NCBI RefSeq assembly: GCF_000264375.1
Contig: NZ_AJXW01000003.1
Coordinates: forward strand, 124,001-188,000
Source: Rhodanobacter thiooxydans LCS2
Lineage (GTDB): Bacteria > Pseudomonadota > Gammaproteobacteria > Xanthomonadales > Rhodanobacteraceae
DNA length: 64,000 bases
Direction: 5' to 3'
A program made the translations under genes and the position numbers. The stretch's first letter is position 1. The number at the start of each line of letters is the position of its first letter. Below, piece by piece: positions 23,947 through 32,429 of the stretch. The notes below the pieces were generated by a model that had not been told where the DNA came from, ran no database searches, and worked only from the letters and a program-made list of their open reading frames with translations.

Positions 23947-24831
23947 ATGAAAGTCGGATTCATCGGCCTCGGTGCGATGGGCAGCGCGATGGCCAGCAAC
24001 CTGCTGGCGGCCGGTCACACGCTGGCGGTATGGAACCGCTCGGCGGGAGCCACCGAGCCGCTGGCTTCGCTGGGCGCAAAGGTGGCGAAGACGGCCGACC
24101 GTGCCGTGCAGGGCGAAGTGCTGTGCAGCATGCTGGCGAACGACCAGGCGGTACGCGAGGTGTTCCTCGATGGCGGTGTGCTCGATGCGATGGATCGCGG
24201 CACCGTGCACGTCAACCACGCCACGATCTCGGTGGCACTGGCGCAGGAGCTGGCCGCGGAACACGGCAGGCGCGGGCTGGAGTACGTCGCCGCGCCGGTG
24301 TTCGGGCGCCCGGACATGGCCGCCGCGGCGAAGCTCAACATCCTGGTGGCCGGCAAGCCCGCCGCCATCGAACGCGTACGGCCCTTGCTGGAGGCGATGA
24401 GCAGCAAACTGTGGCCGTTGGGCGAGGCGCCGGAGCGCGCGAACGTGGCGAAGATCGCAGGTAACTTCATGCTGGCGGCGGCGATTGAAAGCATGGCTGA
24501 AGCCACCGCGCTGACCCGCGCCCATGGCGTCAGCGCGGCGGAGTTTCTCGACGTGATGACCAGTACCCTGTTTGCCGCGCCGGCCTATCAGGGCTACGGC
24601 AAGCTGATCGCCGAGCAGCGCTTCAAGCCGGCCGGGTTCGCCTTGCCGCTGGGCTACAAGGATGTGGGGCTGGCGCTGGCCGCGGGGGAGGCGCAGCGCG
24701 TGCCGCTGCCGTTCGCCGGCGTGCTGCGCGACGCCATGCTGGAGGCGCTGGCTGCCGGCGACGCGGAACTGGACTGGTCGGCGCTGGCGCTGGTCGCCGC
24801 GCGCCGCGCGCACCTTGACGAGCGCGAATAG
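23947..24831 (+). CDS. 3-hydroxyisobutyrate dehydrogenase family oxidoreductase
   Basis: A 294-residue beta-hydroxyacid dehydrogenase. GFIGLGAMGSAMASNLLAAG is the N-terminal NAD(P) fold motif. The substrate-site DRGTVHVNHATIS segment and the catalytic Lys region (ANVAKIAGNFMLAAAI, Lys within NVAKI) are present. Relatives include 3-hydroxyisobutyrate, tartronate semialdehyde and glyoxylate/succinic semialdehyde reductases. The exact substrate cannot be read from the sequence. The gene follows the BaiN-like gene by 72 bases. Confidence 0.87.
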   Translation: MKVGFIGLGAMGSAMASNLLAAGHTLAVWNRSAGATEPLASLGAKVAKTADRAVQGEVLCSMLANDQAVREVFLDGGVLDAMDRGTVHVNHATISVALAQELAAEHGRRGLEYVAAPVFGRPDMAAAAKLNILVAGKPAAIERVRPLLEAMSSKLWPLGEAPERANVAKIAGNFMLAAAIESMAEATALTRAHGVSAAEFLDVMTSTLFAAPAYQGYGKLIAEQRFKPAGFALPLGYKDVGLALAAGEAQRVPLPFAGVLRDAMLEALAAGDAELDWSALALVAARRAHLDERE

Positions 24832-24844
24832 CCGGTGCGGCGCG

Positions 24845-25723
24845 TTACGGCGTCCACGCCAGCGTGCCGTCGATCACCGTATGGCTGCGTCCGCCGACCC
24901 AGATCGCGTTGCCGTCGATGTGCACGATCAGTTGTGCGTCGTGGCCGATCTCGCGGCCCTGGCTGACCTTGTAGCCGCGGGCCAGCGGGCCGTGCGGTTC
25001 GACATGGGCGATGTAGGCGGCGATCAGGCCGTTGGCGGCGCCGGAGGCGGGGTCCTCGACGATGCCCACGCCCGCCGGGAATGCGCGTACTACCAACTGG
25101 TAATCAGGCTGACGGCATCGTGCGAACGCGCACAGGCCCATGCTGTCGCTGGCGTGGGCCAGCGCGGCGATCGCCGCATGGTCGGGTTGCCACGCGCGCA
25201 GGCCGGCTTCGTCGGCCAGCTCGGCCAGCCACCAGCGGCGGCCACCGTCGACCAGCGCCGGCGGCAGTACGCCCGGTTCGATGTTGGCCAGCGTGGCCGC
25301 CAGCAGCGGGTGGGCGTCGCGGCCGGTGTCAAGCACGCGTTCGCCCGGCGACTGCAGCAGCAGTTCGCGCCCGGCGCCGTCGCCCAGGACGCGGATCGGC
25401 AGCACGCCGGCGCCGCATTCCTGCCACAACAGGCCGTCGCGCGGCTCGGCCAGGCCGCAGGCGAGCGCGGCGTGCGCACTGCCGATGCTGGGGTGGCCGG
25501 CGAACGGAATCTCCTTGTGCGGAGTGAAGATGCGCGCGCGGTAGCTGGCGCGCGGATCGGTCGGCGGCAGCAGGAAGGTGGTCTCGACCAGCGCGGTCCA
25601 GCGCGCGAAACGCTGCATCGCCGCGGTGCCCCAGCCATCCGCGCCGAGTACCACGCCGAGGTGGTTGCCGCCGCCCTGGGTGGCGGCAAAGACGTCCAGA
25701 TGCAGGTAGCGAAGCGAGGTCAT
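24845..25723 (-). CDS. PhzF family isomerase-like protein
   Basis: A 292-residue protein of the PhzF/YddE fold, two pseudo-symmetric alpha/beta domains. LDVFAATQGGGNHLGVVLGA is the N-terminal signature, FTPHKEIPFAGHPSIGSAHA is the first-domain motif, and EDPASGAANGLIAAYI is the second. The catalytic Glu of PhzF maps to the VETTF segment. Substrates of most members are unknown, and no phenazine genes are near. The ATG at 25723 gives the standard N-terminus. It is convergent with the dehydrogenase, 13 bases apart. Confidence 0.87.
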   Translation of the reverse strand: MTSLRYLHLDVFAATQGGGNHLGVVLGADGWGTAAMQRFARWTALVETTFLLPPTDPRASYRARIFTPHKEIPFAGHPSIGSAHAALACGLAEPRDGLLWQECGAGVLPIRVLGDGAGRELLLQSPGERVLDTGRDAHPLLAATLANIEPGVLPPALVDGGRRWWLAELADEAGLRAWQPDHAAIAALAHASDSMGLCAFARCRQPDYQLVVRAFPAGVGIVEDPASGAANGLIAAYIAHVEPHGPLARGYKVSQGREIGHDAQLIVHIDGNAIWVGGRSHTVIDGTLAWTP

Positions 25724-25900
25724 GGCATGCGCCGGGCGACCGGACGGCCGCGTAAAGCGGCGAATGATAGCCGCCTGCCATGGGTGCGGGCAGTGATTTC
25801 CCGGAATATGGCGCGACGGCAGATGCATAAGCGCGGAAGTCGACAAGCCGCGGCGACGGCGCCAAGATGTCCGCTTTTGTTGCCGGACGCGGAACTGCCC

Positions 25901-26509
25901 ATGCTGATCACCCTGGCCATCATTGCCATCACCTGCATCGTCTCGTTCATGGCGTTCAAGAACAGCCGCCTGCTGAACGACCTGATCCTGTGGCCGCCGG
26001 CGATCGCCCGCCAGCGCGAGTACCACCGCCTGGTGACCTACGGCCTGGTGCATGCGGACTTCGGGCACCTGCTGTTCAACATGATCACGCTGTTCTTCTT
26101 CGGCCGGGTGATGGAGAGCTTCTTCGCCTCGCGCATGGGGCCGTTCGGCTTCGCACTGTTCTACATCGGCGGCCTGGTGGTCTCGATCCTGCCGACCTAC
26201 CTGAAGAACCGTAGCAACCCGAACTACCGCAGCCTCGGCGCCTCGGGCGCGGTGTCGGCGGTGCTGTTCGCCTTCATCCTGCTGGCGCCGTGGTCGCGCA
26301 TCATCGTGCTGGTGATCCCGATGCCGGCAATCGTCTACGCCGTGCTGTACACCGGCTACTCGATCTACATGGACCGGCGCGGGCAGGGCAACGTCAACCA
26401 CAGCGCGCACCTGTGGGGCGCAGCCTACGGCGTGATCTTCACCCTGCTGGTGGAGCCGGGGGTGCTGCCGCATTTCCTCGACGCGCTGATGCATCCGAGC
26501 TTCCGATGA
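25901..26509 (+). CDS. Rhomboid family intramembrane serine protease
   Basis: A 202-residue inner-membrane protein with about six helices. The L1 loop region HADFGHLLFNM (about residues 51-61), catalytic Ser115 in GASGAVSA and His170 in HSAHLWGAAYG give the Ser-His dyad of rhomboids. It should cut transmembrane helices of partner proteins; none can be named. The ATG at 25901 was chosen because upstream sequence in the frame is not membrane-like. It stands alone on its strand between PhzF (divergent) and the H1-like gene. Confidence 0.9.
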   Translation: MLITLAIIAITCIVSFMAFKNSRLLNDLILWPPAIARQREYHRLVTYGLVHADFGHLLFNMITLFFFGRVMESFFASRMGPFGFALFYIGGLVVSILPTYLKNRSNPNYRSLGASGAVSAVLFAFILLAPWSRIIVLVIPMPAIVYAVLYTGYSIYMDRRGQGNVNHSAHLWGAAYGVIFTLLVEPGVLPHFLDALMHPSFR

Positions 26510-26598
26510 TGAACGCTTCTTGCGCTGCGTAATGCCTGCCGCGGCCGGGGCGTGCATACTGGTCACAGCTGCATCGTCCACCGCAGGAGAACGAACGC

Positions 26599-27234
26599 AT
26601 GGCTATGACCCGCAAGTCGGCTGCGAAGAAATCCGCGGCAAAGAAAGCTACCGCCAGGAACGCGCCGGCCGGGAAGACCGTCGCGAAGAAGTCCGCCCCG
26701 CGCAAGGCCGCGGTGAAGAAGGCTGCCACGAGGAAGGCTACCCCCCCGAAGAAGGCCGCCACGAAGAAGGTTGCCGCTAAGAAGACGCCAGTGCGGAAGC
26801 CAGCCGCCGGCAAGGCGGTGGCACGGAAGACCGCGAAGAAGCCGGCGACGAAAAAAGCGGCGGTCCGCAAGGTCGCCGCGAAGAAGGCGGCGGCGAAAAA
26901 GCCTGTGGCGAAGTCGGCGGCCAAACCGCGCATGGCCAGGGCTGCTGTCCAACCTGCCGTTGCCGCGAAAAGGCCGGCCCCGCGCAAGCGTTCGCCCGAG
27001 CCGGCAACCCCCTACCTCAGCCAGGAGGATGCCGTGGCAAAGATCCAGGCCTTGCTTGCGGTCAAGCAGGAACGGGCAAGGCAGGGGCCGATCTGGCCGG
27101 ATGCCAACCCGGCCCAGCCGGGGTCGGGCCGGGCGGAACTGCACCCGCCGCTGGCCGGTCCGGTGGGCGGCGAAGGCGCCGACGGGCGCGTGCGGGCTCC
27201 CCAGCGGGGCGAACAGAGCAAGCGCAAGGGCTGA
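26599..27234 (+). CDS. Histone H1-like Lys/Ala-rich DNA-binding protein
   Basis: A 211-residue, extremely basic protein. Residues 1-130 are built of AAKK-, AVKK- and ATRK-type repeats, like the C-terminal tail of eukaryotic H1 and the bacterial HctB/AlgP proteins. The last ~75 residues differ: a short helical part (LSQEDAVAKIQALLAVKQER) and a Gly/Pro-rich tail. Such proteins condense DNA or bind RNA. The ATG follows GGAGAACG. Repeat numbers in this type of gene vary between strains through slippage. No neighbour indicates its regulon. Confidence 0.83.
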   Translation: MAMTRKSAAKKSAAKKATARNAPAGKTVAKKSAPRKAAVKKAATRKATPPKKAATKKVAAKKTPVRKPAAGKAVARKTAKKPATKKAAVRKVAAKKAAAKKPVAKSAAKPRMARAAVQPAVAAKRPAPRKRSPEPATPYLSQEDAVAKIQALLAVKQERARQGPIWPDANPAQPGSGRAELHPPLAGPVGGEGADGRVRAPQRGEQSKRKG

Positions 27235-27381
27235 CTGGCTCCGCTCCGCCGACCTGAATCGAAGCCGAGGTGGCGATACGTGGCTGGCGGGTAAACGCCG
27301 GCAGGCGGTGCGCTGCAACTCAGTGCGCGTTCAAGTGCAGCGGCCTAGCGTGAAGTCGCAACTCCCCGATGGAGACAGATC

Positions 27382-27801
27382 ATGAAACGCCTGCTGGCCA
27401 GCGTTGTCCTGAGCGTCGCCGCCGCGACGCTGTCGGGCTGCTATTACGACCCGGGCTACAGCTATGTGCGTGGCTCCGGCTACAGCGGTGATGCTTATTA
27501 TGGCGATGGTGGCAACGCCTATTACGCGACGCCCGGCTACTACGACGGCTATTACGGTGGTTACTACGGTTGCTGCTATGCGCCCGGCGTGAGCGTGGGC
27601 GTCAGCAGCGTGTGGTATGGCGGCTCGCGCTACCGGGATGGCGGCTACCGCTACCGCGACTACGGCGGCTACCGCGATTATCACGGCCACGCCGGCCGGT
27701 GGCAGGGCCATGACCGCGGCGACCATCGCGACGAGCGCCCGCCGCGGCGCGACGCCCGCCGCGACCGCGACCGCGATCGCGACGACCGCGACCGCCGCTG
27801 A
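27382..27801 (+). CDS. Tyr/Gly-rich lipoprotein with Arg-Asp tail
   Basis: A 139-residue predicted lipoprotein: the signal peptide ends in the lipobox LSGC at about residue 20. The mature part is made of Tyr/Gly/Asp repeats (GYYDGYYGGYYGCCYAPG), then RDGGYRYRDYGGYRDY. It ends in a highly charged run of alternating Arg and Asp. It resembles low-complexity outer-membrane proteins of Xanthomonadales. The ribosome site GGAGACAGATC precedes the ATG. It may be co-transcribed with the aminopeptidase gene, 21 bases downstream. Confidence 0.78.
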   Translation: MKRLLASVVLSVAAATLSGCYYDPGYSYVRGSGYSGDAYYGDGGNAYYATPGYYDGYYGGYYGCCYAPGVSVGVSSVWYGGSRYRDGGYRYRDYGGYRDYHGHAGRWQGHDRGDHRDERPPRRDARRDRDRDRDDRDRR

Positions 27802-27822
27802 GAGTTGAGGCAGCATCGGGGC

Positions 27823-28917
27823 ATGCCCGGATTCGCGCCTCCGCGCCGCCGTATTCCAAGGCTCATCGCCATCGCGGCGATGGGCCTTTTGCTATGCGCC
27901 TGCGGCAGTCTGCGTTACTACGCGCAGGCCGTGCACGGGCAGGGCGAGCTGGTCGTGCACCGGCGTGCGGTAAGCAAGCTGCTGCGCGATCCGGCCACCG
28001 ATCCGCAGCTCGCCGCGCGGCTGCAGCAGGCGCAGCAGGCGCGCCGGTTCGCCTCGCAGCGGCTGGCGTTGCCGGACAACCGCAGCTACACCGGGTACGT
28101 CGCGCTGGATCGGCCCTACGTGGTGTGGAACGTGTTCGCCACGCCGCGCTACTCGGTGCAGGCCGTGCCGCAGTGTTTCCCGGTCAGCGGCTGCGTGGCC
28201 TATCGCGGCTGGTTCCGCGAGGCGGCGGCGAAGGAGTATGCGGCGCAGTTGCATGCGCGCGGCGACGATGTGTGGATCGGCGGCGTGCCGGCGTACTCCA
28301 CGCTGGGCTGGTTCGCCGATCCGATCCTGTCGAGCATGCTGCGCTGGGATGACGATGAGCTGGATGGCACGATCTTCCACGAGCTGGCGCACCAGCTGGT
28401 CTACGTGAAGGGCGACACCGCGTTCAACGAATCCTTCGCGACCTTCGTGCAGACCGAGGGGCTGCGCGAATGGCGCCAGTCACGCGGGCTGCCGCCACCG
28501 GATGAGCGCGTCCACGCGATGGAGCGGGGCTTCACCCACCTGGTGCTGGACCTGCGCACGCGACTGGCGACGCTGTATGCCAGCGGCGCGGACGCGGCGG
28601 CGATGGAGGCGGGCAAACAGCGCCAGATCGCGGCGTTCCGCGTCCGTTACGCGCAGTGGCGCGAGCGCGACTGGCCGGGCGATCACCGCTACGACGCCTG
28701 GGTCGCGCAGCCGATCAACAATGCGCGGCTGCTGCCGTTCGGCCTGTACGAGCAGTGGACGCCGGCGTTCGCAGTGCTGTTCCGCCAAGCCGAGGGGCAG
28801 TGGTCGGCGTTCTACGCCAGCGTGCGCGAGCTGGCGCGCGAACCGAAGACGCAGCGCGAGCAGGCGCTGCAGGCATTGTGCGATTCTTGGCAGGCCGAGG
28901 CGGCGGCTGGGCCGTGA
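27823..28917 (+). CDS. Putative aminopeptidase lipoprotein (PF10023-like)
   Basis: A 364-residue predicted zinc aminopeptidase. An N-terminal hydrophobic segment with the lipobox LLLCACG (about residue 26) suggests lipid anchoring. HELAHQLVYVKGDTAFNESF contains the HExxH zinc site and the conserved downstream NESF Glu. WFADPILSSMLRW precedes it. The family is annotated as aminopeptidase on sequence grounds; few members are characterised. The ATG at 27823 is preferred over an upstream TTG. It follows the Tyr-rich lipoprotein and is convergent with the cytochrome gene. Confidence 0.85.
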   Translation: MPGFAPPRRRIPRLIAIAAMGLLLCACGSLRYYAQAVHGQGELVVHRRAVSKLLRDPATDPQLAARLQQAQQARRFASQRLALPDNRSYTGYVALDRPYVVWNVFATPRYSVQAVPQCFPVSGCVAYRGWFREAAAKEYAAQLHARGDDVWIGGVPAYSTLGWFADPILSSMLRWDDDELDGTIFHELAHQLVYVKGDTAFNESFATFVQTEGLREWRQSRGLPPPDERVHAMERGFTHLVLDLRTRLATLYASGADAAAMEAGKQRQIAAFRVRYAQWRERDWPGDHRYDAWVAQPINNARLLPFGLYEQWTPAFAVLFRQAEGQWSAFYASVRELAREPKTQREQALQALCDSWQAEAAAGP

Positions 28918-28931
28918 ATGGCACGGTCGCC

Positions 28932-29738
28932 TCAGCTGCCGTGCTTGCGTCCCGCCATATGCCGCAGGTAGGCCAGCACGGCGTCGAGGTCGGCGTCGGA
29001 CAGCACCTGTGCGCCGAACCCTCGCATCCTCGCCTGCGGCCATCGCCGCAGCGACTGCGGGTCGCGGATGAATGCGCGCAGCAGGTCGGCGCGCAGGTAC
29101 TCGGTGGGATTGTGCGGGATGTTCAGATCCGGGCCGAGCTTTGCATCCCCCTGACCGTTGAGCGTGTGGCAGGCGAGGCAGGTGCGCTGGAATACTGCGA
29201 AGCCGCGCTGCACCTCGCTGTCCTGCGGCAGCGAGGGATCGGGCAGGAGCGCCGGGAAGCGCGCGGCCACGTTGGCCAGCTTGCGGATGCTGGCCAGCTG
29301 GTACGGCCATTGTTCCGGGCCGATGCCGGCGGCCTGCGGGCGCATCCACACCACGTAGAACGGTCCGGCCCGGGCGTGGCCCGGCAACGTGGGCCACGGC
29401 CGCGCCGGGTCCTCGATCGCCAGCCAGGCTTCGCTGCCGTGCGTGTTCAGCAGCAGCGCGGCGGGAATCTCGGCGGCAAAGCCGTCGCCGGCCACGAACT
29501 GCAGGTGGTCGCCGGGAGCGATGCCATCGAGCAGTGCGATCAGCGGCACTGCGCGGTAATGCATCGTGCGGCGGAACGCCACGTCGGCGGGTACGTCGAT
29601 CGTGCGCGCGTCGGTGCGCTTGAGCAGGGTTTCGCTGCTGTAGGCCGTCACGCCATGGCCGAGGTCGACCTTCAGCTCGGCCGCTGCCGCGGGCAGGGCC
29701 AGACACAGCGCGAGCAGGTATACGGCGAGCAGCTTCAT
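28932..29738 (-). CDS. Periplasmic mono-haem cytochrome c with N-terminal domain
   Basis: A 268-residue exported protein (signal peptide MKLLAVYLLALCLALPAAAA). The N-terminal ~150 residues look like a sulfite-oxidase/molybdopterin-type beta domain (AVPLIALLDGIAPGDHLQFV, RPWPTLPGHARAGPFYVVW) but lack a clear cofactor cysteine. The C-terminal ~95 residues are a class I cytochrome c with CLACH, and the distal Met lies probably in the C-terminal part (RMRGFG). The partner oxidoreductase is not visible nearby. Confidence 0.83.
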   Translation of the reverse strand: MKLLAVYLLALCLALPAAAAELKVDLGHGVTAYSSETLLKRTDARTIDVPADVAFRRTMHYRAVPLIALLDGIAPGDHLQFVAGDGFAAEIPAALLLNTHGSEAWLAIEDPARPWPTLPGHARAGPFYVVWMRPQAAGIGPEQWPYQLASIRKLANVAARFPALLPDPSLPQDSEVQRGFAVFQRTCLACHTLNGQGDAKLGPDLNIPHNPTEYLRADLLRAFIRDPQSLRRWPQARMRGFGAQVLSDADLDAVLAYLRHMAGRKHGS

Positions 29739-29881
29739 GGTCGATTCCGCGATAAGGAGAGGAAATTGTAGGCGGCGGATGCGCGAACCGTCGCGTCCGT
29801 CTCGTGACGGCAAGCCTGTCGGAAAGCTGAACAAGCGCCGCTGTGCACGTTGAACTCACCTGCCAGCGGCCACACTAAACA

Positions 29882-30008
29882 CGTGTATCGCCGTGACGGC
29901 GACAGGAAGTGGCGCAATCCACCGCGCCACTGAGGGGCCGGCATTCCTCCCCTGGATGCCGCCTGACAAACCCCATCAGTCCTCCCCTGGCTGATGGGGT
30001 TTCTTTTT
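29882..30008 (+). ncRNA. Candidate small RNA with twin C-rich loops (sX13-like)
   Basis: The 337-base gap between the cytochrome gene and pncB holds three strong hairpins in a row: 29908-29931 (8-bp stem, loop AATCCACC), 29939-29961 (6-bp stem) and 29968-30002 (12-bp stem). The last is followed by CTTTTTG. The second and third loops are identical, TCCTCCCCTGG. Repeated C-rich loops that pair with G-rich Shine-Dalgarno regions are the hallmark of sX13 of Xanthomonas, about 115 nt. A possible -35 TTGAAC is at 29850. A leader/attenuator of pncB is the alternative. Confidence 0.6.
29968..30008 (+). terminator. Strong intrinsic terminator (3' end of the candidate sRNA)
   Basis: A 12-bp perfect stem AAACCCCATCAG / CTGATGGGGTTT with an 11-base C-rich loop is followed by CTTTTTG. 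It lies 68 bases before the pncB start. Confidence 0.9.
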
Positions 30009-30075
30009 GGGCGGAACAAGCCGCGCGGTTGGAGTGGATAATGGTTGTCCCGCTCCGCTTTGCTCCCTGCCACCG

Positions 30076-31260
30076 ATGATCATCGAATCCCTGCTCGACA
30101 CCGACCTGTACAAGTTCTCGATGATGCAGGTGGTGCTGCACCAGTATCCGGCCGCCCAGGTCGAGTACCGCTTCAAGTGCCGCACGCCTGGCATCGACCT
30201 GGTGCCGTACATCGAGGAGATCCGCACCGAGCTGAAGGCGCTGTGCCAGCTGCGTTTCGCGCCGGACGAGCTCGACTACCTGCACACATGGCGTTTCATC
30301 AAGAGCGATTTCGTGGACTTCCTGGGCTTGTTCCAGCTCAACGAGAAGTATGTGGAGATCGCACCGGCCGCGACGGCCAACGGCGAGATCGAGATTCGCA
30401 TCCGCGGGCCGTGGCTGCATACCATCCTGTTCGAGGTGCCGCTGCTGGCGATCGTCAACGAGGTGTACTTCCGCAGGACCAGCGGCGGCCTCGACCTTGC
30501 CGAGGGGCGCCGGCGACTGCAGGCGAAGATCGCCCTGCTGCATGACGCGCCCGGCTACGAGGGCTGCAAGATCGCCGACTACGGCACGCGCCGGCGCTAC
30601 TCGCGGCTGTGGCAGGAAGAGGCGGTGACCGCGCTGCGCGACGGGCTGGGCGAGCAACTGGCCGGCACCAGCAACGTATGGCTGGCGCGCAAGCTCAACC
30701 TGACCCCGCTGGGCACGCTGGCGCACGAGTACCTGCAGGCGCACCAGGCGCTGGGGCCGCGCCTGCGCGACTCGCAGGTGGCGGCGCTGGAGGCGTGGGC
30801 GAAGGAGTATCGCGGCGACCTCGGCATCGCACTGTCGGACGTCTACGGGCTCGACGCGTTCCTGCGCGACTTCGACATGTACTTCTGCAAGCTGTTCGAC
30901 GGTACCCGTCATGACTCCGGCGATCCGTTCGCCTGGGGCGAGCGGGTGCTGGCGCACTACGCCGCGAACCGTGTCGATCCGCGCAGCAAGGTGCTGGTGT
31001 TCAGCGACGCCCTGGATATCCCCCGGGTGATGCAGCTGTACGCGCACTTCCGCGGCCGCTGCCAGCTCTCGTTCGGCGTGGGCACCAACCTCACCAACGA
31101 TGTGGGCCCCGAACCGCTCAACATCGTGATCAAGATGATCCGCTGCAACGGCCAGCCGGTGGCCAAGCTGAGCGATTCGCCGGGCAAGAACATGTGCGAG
31201 GACGAGGCCTACGTGGCGTATTTGCGGAAGGTGTTCGACATCCCTGCGGAACAGGGGTGA
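30076..31260 (+). CDS. pncB: Nicotinate phosphoribosyltransferase
   Basis: A 394-residue enzyme that couples nicotinate and PRPP, with ATP, to nicotinate mononucleotide in NAD salvage. [20 protein letters not shown] opens the protein. [13 protein letters not shown] and [19 protein letters not shown] form the active site. [20 protein letters not shown] is the phosphate-binding region. The ATG at 30076 gives the normal N-terminus. It is preceded by a terminator-ended structured RNA. pnuC, another NAD-precursor gene, lies at the far end of the window. Confidence 0.96.
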   Translation: MIIESLLDTDLYKFSMMQVVLHQYPAAQVEYRFKCRTPGIDLVPYIEEIRTELKALCQLRFAPDELDYLHTWRFIKSDFVDFLGLFQLNEKYVEIAPAATANGEIEIRIRGPWLHTILFEVPLLAIVNEVYFRRTSGGLDLAEGRRRLQAKIALLHDAPGYEGCKIADYGTRRRYSRLWQEEAVTALRDGLGEQLAGTSNVWLARKLNLTPLGTLAHEYLQAHQALGPRLRDSQVAALEAWAKEYRGDLGIALSDVYGLDAFLRDFDMYFCKLFDGTRHDSGDPFAWGERVLAHYAANRVDPRSKVLVFSDALDIPRVMQLYAHFRGRCQLSFGVGTNLTNDVGPEPLNIVIKMIRCNGQPVAKLSDSPGKNMCEDEAYVAYLRKVFDIPAEQG

Positions 31261-31411
31261 GCGCTTCGGCTTATCCTGCCTGCAGGGAGTCCTTCAGGTG
31301 AGGAGCGGCTCCGCTCCGGTTGGCGGGGAAAGGTCAAGAGCGCCCCCTCCCTCCGCAAGGAACTCCCTTCGATCACAACCCTTCCCTGCGTCGCAGGGGA
31401 GGAGCACGAGC

Positions 31412-32203
31412 CTAGAACGCCGGCAGCACGGCGCCGTGGTACTTCTGCTCGATGAACGCCTTGATCTCGGGGCTGTGCAGCACCCCGGCCAGCTTCTGCA
31501 CCCGCGGGTCGTTCTGGTTGTCAGGGCGGCCGACCAGGTAGTTCACGTAGGGCGAGTCCTTGTCCTCGATCAGCAGCGCGTCCTTGGTGGGATTCAGCCC
31601 GGCGGCCAGCGCGTAGTTGGTGTTGATCAGCGCCAGGTCGACCTCGTCCAGCGTGCGCGGCAGCATCGCCGCCTCCAGCTCGCGGAACTTCAGGTGTTTC
31701 GGATTCGCGGTGATGTCCTTCAGCGTGGCCATCTGGTCGGTCGGGTCCCTCAGCGTGATCAGGCCATGCTTCGCCAGCAGCAACAGCGCGCGGCTGTTGT
31801 TGCTGGGGTCGTTCGGCAGCGTCACGCTGGCGCCGTCGGGCAACTGGTCGATGCTCTTGTACTTCTTCGAGTACGCGCCGAATGGCTCGATGTGTACGCC
31901 GGTGATGACGACGAGGTGGGTGCCGCGCTCGCGGTTGAACGCATCCAGGTAGGGCCTGGTCTGGAAGTAGTTCAGGTCGATGGCCTTCTCGGCCAGCTGG
32001 GTGTTCGGCTGCACGTAGTCGGCAAACACCTTGACCTGCAGGTCCACGCCTTCCTTGGCCAGCAGCGGTTTGGCCTGCTTGAGGATTTCCGCGTGCGGGA
32101 TCGCGGTGGCGGCCACACGCAGTGTCTGGCCGTCCTCCTTCGATGCGGAACAGCCCGCCAGCAGGAGCAGGGCGGTGATGAAGGCGGCGCGTAGGAGTTT
32201 CAT
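31412..32203 (-). CDS. metQ: Methionine ABC transporter substrate-binding lipoprotein
   Basis: A 263-residue NlpA-family lipoprotein: lipobox LLLAGCSAS near residue 18. The mature protein has the family signatures RVAATAIPHAEILKQAKPLL, DYVQPNTQLAEKAIDLNYFQ and TLPNDPSNNSRALLLL. It captures methionine in the periplasm and delivers it to MetNI. It is the last gene of the metN-metI-metQ cluster. It lies 226 bases after metI and has its own plausible promoter, so it can be made independently of the permease. Confidence 0.95.
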   Translation of the reverse strand: MKLLRAAFITALLLLAGCSASKEDGQTLRVAATAIPHAEILKQAKPLLAKEGVDLQVKVFADYVQPNTQLAEKAIDLNYFQTRPYLDAFNRERGTHLVVITGVHIEPFGAYSKKYKSIDQLPDGASVTLPNDPSNNSRALLLLAKHGLITLRDPTDQMATLKDITANPKHLKFRELEAAMLPRTLDEVDLALINTNYALAAGLNPTKDALLIEDKDSPYVNYLVGRPDNQNDPRVQKLAGVLHSPEIKAFIEQKYHGAVLPAF

Positions 32204-32228
32204 GGGGACTTCGCTTGTGCGGCGCACA

Positions 32229-32258
32229 ATAATAAGCCGTCTATACCGCCAAACACAA
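32229..32258 (-). promoter_or_regulatory. Candidate internal promoter for metQ
   Basis: On the minus strand, TTGTGT (32258-32253), an 18-base spacer and TATTAT (32234-32229) form a sigma-70 type promoter. Transcription would start about 19 bases before the metQ ATG. Confidence 0.5.
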
Positions 32259-32286
32259 TCCTGGGTTCGGCATCGTCTGCCACGCG

Positions 32287-32364
32287 TCATGCCCTCGGCC
32301 TGGCATGTCCGGCCAGCAGGAGCAGGGCCAGGATGGCGGCGACGGCGGCGAGCAACAGGCTCAT
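32287..32364 (-). CDS. Possible 25-residue membrane peptide between metI and metQ
   Basis: A short frame, MSLLLAAVAAILALLLLAGH plus ARPRA, encodes a single hydrophobic helix with a basic C-terminus. GGGAA lies about ten bases before its ATG. It fills the otherwise unexplained gap between metI and metQ. The composition is right for a small membrane protein, but there is no homology support. It could be chance in GC-rich DNA. Confidence 0.3.
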   Translation of the reverse strand: MSLLLAAVAAILALLLLAGHARPRA

Positions 32365-32429
32365 GGCGGTGATTCCCGGTGGCGGCCAGCAAAAGTAGGG
32401 CGCCCGTACCGCCACGCGCAAATAACCGA

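Noticed and set aside
29882-30008. Cobalamin or other vitamin riboswitch before pncB
   Set aside because: Some local similarity (CAATCCACCGCGCCACTG) resembles the cobalamin box region, but the conserved AGGA..CCTGCC end and the multi-helix core are missing, and identical C-rich loops argue for an sRNA.
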